Of a stretch of 7,967 bases of DNA, positions 1 to 6,530 are shown one piece after another (the first letter of the stretch is position 1; each line of letters opens with the position of its first letter). Location: the NCBI GenBank assembly GCA_036166415.1, contig JAYZHP010000018.1:1-7967 (forward strand), written 5' to 3'. The stretch comes from TMED108 sp036166415. GTDB taxonomy: Bacteria; Fidelibacterota; Marinisomatia; Marinisomatales; TCS55. The notes beneath the pieces are model-generated. The model ran no database searches. It was not told the DNA's origin and worked only from the letters and a program-made list of their open reading frames with translations. Position numbers and translations under genes: made by a program.

Positions 1-1014
1 GAATATATCTATATGTTATATATATTAATCACGCTTTCTGTTGTAATTCCTTTTTTTGGGTCTAAGGTTGCAGATACGTACAGATGGATAAATATAGGAC
101 TACCTTTTAGTCTTCAACCTTCGGAAATTGCAAAATTAATTATCGTATTGACCCTAGCAAGATATCTATCAGATCGAAATATTCAATTAAACCATTTTAC
201 TTCCAACTTTATTCCTTTCATGATAGCATTTATACCGGCTATAATTGTACTTAATCAGCCCGATCTTGGTACAGCCCTCGTTATGATGAGCCCGGTAATT
301 CCAATGCTCTATTGGGTAGGTGCTAGGCCTTTTCATTTATTTTTAGTTATCGCGCCAGTATTAAGTATTTTAACAGCTTTTGATGTGATGGTCTTTACTA
401 TATGGACTATCATAATGGCTTTTGTAATATTTCTATCCAAACCACAACTATGGAATGGTATTACAATATTTTTTTCAAATATTTTTCTGGGATTAATCTT
501 TCCGTTATTTTGGAATAGTTTTTTAAGACCATACCATCGAAATAGAATATTAACTGCTATCAACCCAGAGCTTGATCCATTGGGTTCCGGATATCAAGTA
601 ATACAAAGTAAAACTGCACTTGGATCTGGTGGGTTACTTGGAAAAGGGTGGGGCGCAGGTACGCAAACGCAATTAAAATTTTTACCCGTTCAAGAATCTG
701 ATTTTATTGTGAGTGTAATCGGCGAAGAGTTAGGATTTATATCCATTTTAATAATGCTTTTATTGTTTATGTATTTAGTTCTCAGAATATTGAATTTAGC
801 ATTCAATGCTACTGATAGATTTTCTGGGCTCGTTCTTGTTGGAATAGCTACAATTTTCCTTGCACATATCTTTGTCAATTGCTCAATGGCTTCTGGGATG
901 ATTCCGGTTAAAGGGCTTCCATTACCGTTTGTTTCGTATGGTGGATCATTTCTTCTTTCAAGCTTTATTATGATTGGAATTGTTATAAATTTTAGCAAAG
1001 AAGAGATTTATTAA
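1..1014 (+). CDS. rodA: Rod shape-determining protein RodA (SEDS peptidoglycan polymerase), 5'-truncated
   Basis: Partial gene: the frame is open from base 1, so the true start and the first membrane helices lie upstream, and the ATG at 13 is probably internal. RodA is the inner-membrane SEDS glycosyltransferase that polymerises lipid II into glycan strands with a class B PBP during elongation. Numbering from the ATG at 13, I see the RWINIG...LQPSEIAK loop (24-41), NQPDLGTAL (81-89), GSGGLLGKGWGAGTQ (204-218), the segment LPVQESDFI with the presumed catalytic Asp at 230 (codon 700-702), GEELGF (237-242), and PVKGLPLPFVSYGGS (298-312). The PLPFVSYGG form and GSGGLLGKG favour RodA over FtsW. 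The rest is hydrophobic helices, as expected for a polytopic protein. It ends in tandem TAA TAA stops at 1012-1017. The next gene, cpoB-like, also acts in peptidoglycan biology. Family assignment is firm; RodA versus FtsW is fairly sure. Confidence 0.93.
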   Translation, partial: EYIYMLYILITLSVVIPFFGSKVADTYRWINIGLPFSLQPSEIAKLIIVLTLARYLSDRNIQLNHFTSNFIPFMIAFIPAIIVLNQPDLGTALVMMSPVIPMLYWVGARPFHLFLVIAPVLSILTAFDVMVFTIWTIIMAFVIFLSKPQLWNGITIFFSNIFLGLIFPLFWNSFLRPYHRNRILTAINPELDPLGSGYQVIQSKTALGSGGLLGKGWGAGTQTQLKFLPVQESDFIVSVIGEELGFISILIMLLLFMYLVLRILNLAFNATDRFSGLVLVGIATIFLAHIFVNCSMASGMIPVKGLPLPFVSYGGSFLLSSFIMIGIVINFSKEEIY

Positions 1015-1084
1015 TAATATAAAAAATAATATCGATTTTCCTTGTTTTGAGGTAAATTCAGAACATTATTTGATTAATAAATCC

Positions 1085-1089
1085 GAGGT
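1085..1089 (+). promoter_or_regulatory. Shine-Dalgarno site for the cpoB-like gene
   Basis: GAGGT lies 8 bases before the ATG at 1098, in the only appreciable spacer of the window (1015-1097). It supports that start. Most other genes here have no comparable motif, as is common in FCB bacteria. I could not identify a promoter in this spacer with confidence. Confidence 0.6.
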
Positions 1090-1097
1090 TAGATCAA

Positions 1098-1919
1098 ATG
1101 TCTAAACAAATACTTAATTATTTAATCCTAGTATTTGCCTTTATTTTGCCCACATTGTTAGTTGGACAAAATTCAAGCGCTTCTCGTGAATTATCACGTA
1201 TTAATAGCACTGTATCTAAGCAAAATATGCGCATCGACTCATTGGATGCACAAATGCGCCTACTTCTTCCTGAATTACAAAATGCGCTTTCTGCAAACCT
1301 TAAAGCGAAAGAACAGACCGATTCCGTTGCTATTTTGTTAATCAATCGAATAAATACTTTTCAGAATAAAATGAGGCTGATTGAAGATAAGATTTCATAC
1401 GTTGATAGCGTCAATTTTGAAATACTTGCTCAATTAGTTATGGTTGAAAATAAAATTGTTACCTTAGCGAATAGTTTTACAGAAATGTATGATTTGAAGA
1501 ATAGCAAATCATCAGATAAGGTAACTTCTAGAATTAGCCCTATTGAATATAAAAAAACCTATATTGATGCACTGTCAGCCTATCAAAATGGTGACTACAA
1601 TAAGGCTATCAATGGTTTTTCTGGATTAGTATTATCAGACCCTACTAATGATTTAGCTGATAATAGCCAGTATTGGCTAGCGGAGTGCTATTACACAATA
1701 AAAAATTATAAAAGAGCTATTATTGAATTTGAAAAAGTCTTTTCTTTTTCAGGAACAGATAAAGATGACGATGCGCAGCTTAAGTTAGGTCATTGTCATC
1801 GAAGCATGGGAAATATCAAGAAATCTAAAGAAGAATACCAAAGACTATTGGATTATTTTCCAGGTTCTGAGTTTTATGAAAAAGCTCGAGAATCTATTAA
1901 GCAACTCAACGTACAATAG
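1098..1919 (+). CDS. CpoB/YbgF-like periplasmic protein: coiled coil plus C-terminal TPRs
   Basis: A 273-residue secreted protein. Residues 1-24 form a signal peptide (hydrophobic core about 7-22, probable cleavage near VGQ-NS). Residues about 28-130 are polar and heptad-like (SRINSTVSKQNMRIDSLDAQ and onward), consistent with a coiled coil. Residues about 149-270 hold three TPR units (about 151-184, 188-221, 225-258) starting YKKTYIDALSAYQNGDYNKA. They include the characteristic SQYWLAECYY and LLDYFPGSEFYEKAR motifs of the YbgF C-terminal domain. In Proteobacteria, CpoB/YbgF binds TolA and PBP1B and coordinates peptidoglycan synthesis with outer-membrane constriction. Here no tol or pal gene is adjacent; the neighbour is rodA, 83 bases upstream. 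The start is supported by a Shine-Dalgarno sequence. The architecture is clear. Whether it does the CpoB job in this lineage is inference, so I leave the symbol blank. Confidence 0.82.
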   Translation: MSKQILNYLILVFAFILPTLLVGQNSSASRELSRINSTVSKQNMRIDSLDAQMRLLLPELQNALSANLKAKEQTDSVAILLINRINTFQNKMRLIEDKISYVDSVNFEILAQLVMVENKIVTLANSFTEMYDLKNSKSSDKVTSRISPIEYKKTYIDALSAYQNGDYNKAINGFSGLVLSDPTNDLADNSQYWLAECYYTIKNYKRAIIEFEKVFSFSGTDKDDDAQLKLGHCHRSMGNIKKSKEEYQRLLDYFPGSEFYEKARESIKQLNVQ

Positions 1920-1934
1920 AACTAATAACATCCT

Positions 1935-2762
1935 ATGTCTTTAAAAATATTTTATTTTACTACTGAAATTGCACCTTTTGCGAATACATCATCATTGAGT
2001 AAATACTCTGTTGATATTCCACTAGCACTTCAAACTGCTGGGCATGACATAAGAACTATTCTGCCTAAATATGGCTTTGTAAGTGAAAGAAAATATATCC
2101 TTAGAGAAGTTATTCGACTTAGAGAGATACCATTTGATTTTAATGGTGAAAATGAGATTGTCTCTGCAAAAAGCGCATTCATACCTAAAACAAGAGTACA
2201 AGTCTACTTTCTTGAAAATAATCATTGGTTTAAACCCCTTACAGATCTTTTATATAAAGCAAAAAATGGAAGAGTGCTGCCTGATAACGATGAAAGGTAT
2301 GCTTATTTCTCAATCGCATCTATAGCAACATTACCGCACCTTTTTTGGAAGCCTGATGTGATTATTTGCAATGACTGGCAAACTGCATCTATTCCATTGA
2401 TCTATAAACAGGTTTATGAGAACAAAGAATTCTATGATGATATAAAAACAGTTATAACGGTTCATAATATTGATGAACATTGTATCTATGATCGTTCCGT
2501 ATATAAAAAATTAGGTATTCAATTACCTGAAAATCTAAAAGGTAATAAAATTAATTGCTATGAAGCAGCTGCTCCATTCGCCGATCTAATTATATCGCTT
2601 GATAGCCCATCAAATAATAACACTAAAGAGCTACTTAAGCTTCCATTAATTAAAGCAAATAAGAAAAAATTAGTATCTGTCAAGATAGATGATAGTGAAT
2701 CTCCAAATTATGATGATACAGCTACCAAAATAAATGAAGAATTAACGAAACATTTCGCCTAG
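1935..2762 (+). CDS. Stand-alone glycogen/starch synthase N-terminal domain (GT5-like) protein, probably not a canonical synthase
   Basis: A 275-residue cytosolic protein that matches only the N-terminal Rossmann domain of GT5 glycogen synthases, which are normally about 480 residues. Visible landmarks are KIFYFTTEIAPF (4-15), LPKYGFVSERKYILREVIRL (43-62), RVQVYFLEN (87-95), PDNDERYAYFS (116-126), PDVIICNDWQTA (140-151) and TVHNIDEH (175-182). The middle motifs recall the short 'glycogen/starch synthase' proteins of Bacteroidota. The ADP-glucose-binding KxGGL motif is replaced by NTSSL (17-21), and the usual His of DWH is Gln149. The C-terminal nucleotide-binding domain is absent; the tail after about residue 240 is short, charged and low in hydrophobics. 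It begins 15 bases after the cpoB-like stop, with no obvious Shine-Dalgarno sequence. It may be regulatory, sugar-binding, or dependent on a partner. Fold assignment is strong; function is unknown. Confidence 0.8.
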   Translation: MSLKIFYFTTEIAPFANTSSLSKYSVDIPLALQTAGHDIRTILPKYGFVSERKYILREVIRLREIPFDFNGENEIVSAKSAFIPKTRVQVYFLENNHWFKPLTDLLYKAKNGRVLPDNDERYAYFSIASIATLPHLFWKPDVIICNDWQTASIPLIYKQVYENKEFYDDIKTVITVHNIDEHCIYDRSVYKKLGIQLPENLKGNKINCYEAAAPFADLIISLDSPSNNNTKELLKLPLIKANKKKLVSVKIDDSESPNYDDTATKINEELTKHFA

Positions 2763-2795
2763 TTCTTTGTTTATTGCATATAAATTAGATTAATC

Positions 2796-4028
2796 ATGTC
2801 CATACCAAGCTCTAGAGTTATAAACTTTACTTTATTTCTCCTCTTCATTTTAATATCCTGCGAAGACAAACCTTTAAAGGTTGAAGATAAAAATTTACCG
2901 TTTGCAATAGATACGATATCGTTTCATGTTGTGGATGGACTTACTTACCAAACACCTCCTCTTATGAGCGGTTCGAGAAATCTATATCTAGGAAATAAAG
3001 ATGAATATGAATTTGAATTTGATTTACTAAGATTTAATAAATTTTCGAATCAAAGATATGATCCATTCACAGGAAGTACTGTTGGTGAATTTCATGACTA
3101 TAATGACTCATCTTTAACTGTAGATAGTTTAACATTAACTCTTAATTTTATTGATTCTACTTTCGCAAATTCTATTTTTTATTTACGTTACTTCCCAAAT
3201 GTTTCTGATTCAGTTTTTAGTCGAAATCGTACAAATTATTTAAATTATAATGCTAACTATTCAGATATTATCTCTTATGGAACTATTTCGCACGATACAT
3301 CCAATTCTTATTCCAAGCTTAATTTTAATATTGACACTACATATTTTGCTGAATTCACAGATACCTCAATAATAGATTTTAATAATTCATTTTTAGTAGG
3401 CGTTCATAATACTGAGATGGATTTTTATGAATTCTATAGTATGAATAGTGGAGAAATCACTAGCCCGGCTTTGTCTATATATTTTAAATACATCATCAAT
3501 GATTCAACTACCGTTGATACCTTTAATGTTCATAACGCTGTTGAAGATTTATCAATTGTTAAACCCGCCAATCTCATTGAAAGTGATACTAGTAATTTGT
3601 CTGTTTCGCTTGCGAAAGGCCTTAAATCTTTAATTATGATAGATACAAAGGAATGGAAATTGCCAAAGGGTAGTATCATTAGAAAATCAGAACTTGTACT
3701 ATTTTCACTTAATAATGATACATCTAATTCAATAATAATTAATTCATACCCATTAAACGATAACGATTTTCCTGAACAATATACTTTTTATGAGAATGAG
3801 CCATTTGATTATCAACTTAATAGCCTTTCTTCATCAACACTAAAAAATAATGAATTAAAATTTAATCATAGGATAGGTAGTAATAATTTTTTTGAAAATA
3901 ATAAATCTATTCAAGTATTCAATATTCAACCCAGCGTAACAAATGATCCATTTACAACTATCAATTTTTATAACTCAAATCATATTGAATTTTTTCCTAA
4001 GCTAAGAATTACTTATGTCGTTCCTTGA
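2796..4028 (+). CDS. Putative surface/outer-membrane lipoprotein, DUF4270-like
   Basis: A 410-residue protein with a lipoprotein signal: hydrophobic residues 10-20 end in the lipobox LISC, making Cys22 the lipidation site, followed by acidic EDK. The mature part is rich in Asn, Ser, Thr, Asp and aromatic residues and looks all-beta. Short alternating strands such as SLTVDSLTLTLNF (106-118) and SIIRKSELVLFSLNN (293-307) appear, and it ends PKLRITYVVP (401-410). The 'GSIIRKSELVLF' and 'PKLRITY' patterns resemble DNRLRE/carbohydrate-binding-like beta domains and the Bacteroidota DUF4270 lipoproteins. In Bacteroidota, as I recall, DUF4270 genes commonly follow the small GT5-like gene, which is the arrangement here (33-base spacer). 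Its stop lies 14 bases inside the next gene, a beta-barrel protein, suggesting they are made together. The lipoprotein call is confident; the DUF4270 link is tentative and no function is known. Confidence 0.75.
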   Translation: MSIPSSRVINFTLFLLFILISCEDKPLKVEDKNLPFAIDTISFHVVDGLTYQTPPLMSGSRNLYLGNKDEYEFEFDLLRFNKFSNQRYDPFTGSTVGEFHDYNDSSLTVDSLTLTLNFIDSTFANSIFYLRYFPNVSDSVFSRNRTNYLNYNANYSDIISYGTISHDTSNSYSKLNFNIDTTYFAEFTDTSIIDFNNSFLVGVHNTEMDFYEFYSMNSGEITSPALSIYFKYIINDSTTVDTFNVHNAVEDLSIVKPANLIESDTSNLSVSLAKGLKSLIMIDTKEWKLPKGSIIRKSELVLFSLNNDTSNSIIINSYPLNDNDFPEQYTFYENEPFDYQLNSLSSSTLKNNELKFNHRIGSNNFFENNKSIQVFNIQPSVTNDPFTTINFYNSNHIEFFPKLRITYVVP

Positions 4029-5274
4029 TTATCTAAAAACATTCATATTATTATTGAGTATTACTTATTCTCAGTCAATCTATAATTCTCATGGATTGGG
4101 AATTATGAATTCCTCCTACCATTCATCTAGCGATGGGCTAGGATCAATTGGACTAATTCCAAGTTTTGCATCAAAAGTATCATTAAGCAATCCTTCCACT
4201 TGGAGTCATTTAGATTTTTCATATATTAATACCTCGTTTCTATCCCAATCATTTGAATTGAAAAATTCAAATTCTAATAGCTTATCTTCTCAATTCAATG
4301 GTATTCAATTTCTGATCCCGATTAGAGGTAAATATGCCATTGGCTTAACGGTCAAACCTATTAATAGCCACAATACATATATGCAAACAGATACATTGAA
4401 TGTTCAATACTATGATGATTCTATTAATTCATTTAAAGAGTTTAGATCTGGCGGTGGAATTATGGCTTCCAATTTTGCATTCACCCTACCGATTAATGCT
4501 AAAATGAATATTGGTTTTGGCTATGATAATTATTTTGGTTCATCTCGAAATGAAAAATCAATCATTTTAAATGATATTTATTATCGATCGCTTAATATTA
4601 TTTCTTATAAAGGTTCAAAATATAATACTTATTTTTCTGGAGAAATTTTTGAATCAGACAAATTATTAATTAGTTTATATTCTGGTGTTGGTAAAACCTT
4701 AAGACCCATTTCTGGATATAGTTATAATTTTGAATTATTTGAAGACTCTGATAGAAATTTTGTACCCAGCTCTAATGATTTTCCATCAGATGCAGATGTA
4801 GATACTGTACATTTAGAAAATATCTATGCACCCAATGATTTTAATGTGGGTTTCAATATAGATTTTAAAAATTCTTTGAATACATATTTTGAATTTCAAC
4901 AATGGAATGATAATGCTGAAAATATGGATTTTATTAGCCTATACAATGATCAGATTATATCAAAAAATCATATCGGCATTGGTTTAGTTAAATTTGGAGA
5001 TTTGGATGCAAAAGACTGGCAAGACAAAGTAACCCTAAGATTAGGTCTGTATCGAAAGAATTACAGGTATATTATGGCTAGAAATGATGTAATTGAGAAT
5101 GGATTATCAATAGGTTTTGGCATTAAATTTGGTAATACAGGAAATCAACTGGATCTTTCCTTCAAAAATGGAAATCGTTCATCCGTTGATTATTTTAACG
5201 AATCATTTAGAGAAATTTCAGTAGGAATTAGCATAGGAGACGTATGGTTTTTAAGAAGAAGAGCAAAGCAATGA
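4015..5274 (+). CDS. Outer-membrane beta-barrel protein (FadL/PorV-like fold likely)
   Basis: A 419-residue exported protein. Residues 1-20 are a signal peptide (core FILLLSI, probable cleavage near TYS-QS). Next comes a Gly-rich segment, HGLGIMNS...DGLGSIGL (26-47), and then SLSNPSTWSHLDFSYINTSF (56-75). The 'NP...' motif followed by alternating strands is typical of FadL-related and PorV-like barrels in FCB bacteria. The remainder shows repeated amphipathic strands with aromatic ends and Asn/Ser/Asp-rich turns, for example KYAIGLTVKPI (106-116) and KMNIGFGYDNYF (163-174). It closes with EISVGISIGDVWFLRRRAKQ, a final strand plus a short basic tail. It starts 14 bases inside the upstream lipoprotein gene and ends overlapping the downstream TPR lipoprotein gene, so the three probably form one unit. 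Barrel topology is well supported; substrate and exact family are not. Confidence 0.75.
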   Translation: MSFLDYLKTFILLLSITYSQSIYNSHGLGIMNSSYHSSSDGLGSIGLIPSFASKVSLSNPSTWSHLDFSYINTSFLSQSFELKNSNSNSLSSQFNGIQFLIPIRGKYAIGLTVKPINSHNTYMQTDTLNVQYYDDSINSFKEFRSGGGIMASNFAFTLPINAKMNIGFGYDNYFGSSRNEKSIILNDIYYRSLNIISYKGSKYNTYFSGEIFESDKLLISLYSGVGKTLRPISGYSYNFELFEDSDRNFVPSSNDFPSDADVDTVHLENIYAPNDFNVGFNIDFKNSLNTYFEFQQWNDNAENMDFISLYNDQIISKNHIGIGLVKFGDLDAKDWQDKVTLRLGLYRKNYRYIMARNDVIENGLSIGFGIKFGNTGNQLDLSFKNGNRSSVDYFNESFREISVGISIGDVWFLRRRAKQ

Positions 5275-6530
5275 CGCTTAATTTATTTAATAATAAGATA
5301 TTATTTTTTGCAATTGCAATATTTATAACAATGTGTGCACCACCCGCACCAGATGTTAGCGCTGATGCGGCAGAAGAAGCACGTCAAGACTCTATAAGAA
5401 AAGTAAGATGCCCACGTGTTTTTAGTAGTGCAGCCGAGTTTTATAAAAATAGGGATTGGGAAAATACAGTTAAAGTTTATGGTGAATTAACAGATCTTGG
5501 TTGTGATCGCGATGATCCAAAAGAAGTGTATCTATATTATGCAATCGCTTATGAATACATGGGTCGACATGATAGTTCTGAATATGTATTATTAAAGGGT
5601 TTGAATTTTTTACCCGATAACGTTGAATTAAGAAAACGTTTAGCCTATTCTTACCAAAAGCAGGGTAAAAAAGATCTACAAATGGATGAACTTGATAGAT
5701 TAACATATTTATCACCTGAAGATGTTGATATTAAAACTGAACTATCAAAATTATATGAAAAAGAAGGTCGGTATGAAGATCAAATAGTAGTTCTTAAAGA
5801 TCTATTAAAAATTCAACCTAATAATGAAGGCGCGCAAAGCGACCTTGCCCAAGCTTATGAGAAGAGCGGTAGAGATCCATTGGAAGTATATAAAAGTCGA
5901 TTCGAAAGCAACCCGGATAATATTAGCTACGGCCTTGACTATTCTGATAAGCTATTAGAGGTTGATAGAGCAAATGAAGCTATTGATATTTTAAAGCAAG
6001 TAGTTGATGAGGACCCAACAAGTAAGGTGGCCTTTCGTAAGCTTGCACAGGCCTACGATAGCGCAGATGATCTTGAATCCGCTGCAAAGACCTATGAAAA
6101 ACTGTTTAGACTGGATCCCAGAAATTTCAGAACTGCAATTAAAATTTCCGAAGTTTATTTAGAAAATCAAGATTATGCATCTGACTTTGATTGGGCAGAT
6201 AGAGCCGTCATGCTATCTGATGATGGTGAAGCCCAAGCAGCAAAAGCCAACGTCTATTATAAAGGTTTTCAAGCCTGTAGATCTGGGCAAATAAGCACAG
6301 ATGACAGGGTAGTTGCAACCCTTGCATATGATGGCTTTGAAAAAGCAGAAAAAATGGGATTTTCTAGATATAGTCGTTCAAAAACCTGGCTAAGTGAAAA
6401 TGAAGTTCTATTTGGAAAAGCGCAATGGTTTATGATGGATGCAAATATAAAAAATAGAGGCTATGTTAAAACAACTACTTCTTGTTATAACTGGGTAGGG
6501 GAGCGTTTAAACAAACAAAGCGGTTGGTAA
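5271..6530 (+). CDS. Tetratricopeptide-repeat lipoprotein
   Basis: A 419-residue protein from the ATG at 5271, which overlaps the barrel gene's stop as ATGA. The N-terminus is hydrophobic (ILFFAIAIFIT) up to Cys22 in ITMCAPPAPD. The Met at -1 is unusual for a lipobox, so lipidation is likely but not certain. The mature part is a solenoid of TPR helices. Clear units include AAEFYKNRDWENTVKVYGEL (54-73), VYLYYAIAYEYMGRHDSSEY (86-105), LSKLYEKEGRYEDQIVVLKD (158-177), LAQAYEKSGRDP (192-203), and AFRKLAQAYDSADDLESAAKTYEKLFRLDP (254-283). Four further cysteines (47, 78, 336, 405) flank the repeats and could pair outside the cytoplasm. TPR lipoproteins usually scaffold envelope complexes, and the overlap with a barrel gene fits that, but no partner is known. 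An in-frame ATG at 5244 with AGGAG at 5235-5239 is a competing start that would give 428 residues. Confidence 0.85.
   Translation: MTLNLFNNKILFFAIAIFITMCAPPAPDVSADAAEEARQDSIRKVRCPRVFSSAAEFYKNRDWENTVKVYGELTDLGCDRDDPKEVYLYYAIAYEYMGRHDSSEYVLLKGLNFLPDNVELRKRLAYSYQKQGKKDLQMDELDRLTYLSPEDVDIKTELSKLYEKEGRYEDQIVVLKDLLKIQPNNEGAQSDLAQAYEKSGRDPLEVYKSRFESNPDNISYGLDYSDKLLEVDRANEAIDILKQVVDEDPTSKVAFRKLAQAYDSADDLESAAKTYEKLFRLDPRNFRTAIKISEVYLENQDYASDFDWADRAVMLSDDGEAQAAKANVYYKGFQACRSGQISTDDRVVATLAYDGFEKAEKMGFSRYSRSKTWLSENEVLFGKAQWFMMDANIKNRGYVKTTTSCYNWVGERLNKQSGW

Noticed and set aside
1066..1080. Small inverted repeat TTATT-TGATT-AATAA after rodA as a terminator
   Set aside because: The stem is five A/T pairs only, with no U tract following; expected by chance in such AT-rich DNA.
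1015..1097. Promoter for the cpoB-like gene in the rodA spacer
   Set aside because: Several TTG and TA-rich motifs occur, but none fits the sigma-70 or the Bacteroidota TTG/TAnnTTTG pattern at proper spacing, so I cannot support one.
2083..2325. Alternative + strand frames inside the GT5-like gene, and at 3448-3633 inside the lipoprotein gene
   Set aside because: They overlap well-supported genes in another frame and their translations show no family features.
1935..2762. Reading the short glycogen-synthase-like gene as a truncated pseudogene
   Set aside because: The frame is clean, short forms with the same middle motifs are known in Bacteroidota, and no remnant of the second domain follows in any frame; the next gene starts after 33 bases.
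4015..5274. Assigning the barrel to type IX secretion (PorV) or to SusC
   Set aside because: There is no plug or TonB-box region, the length is too short for SusC, and the barrel resemblance to PorV/FadL is too general; no other T9SS gene is present.
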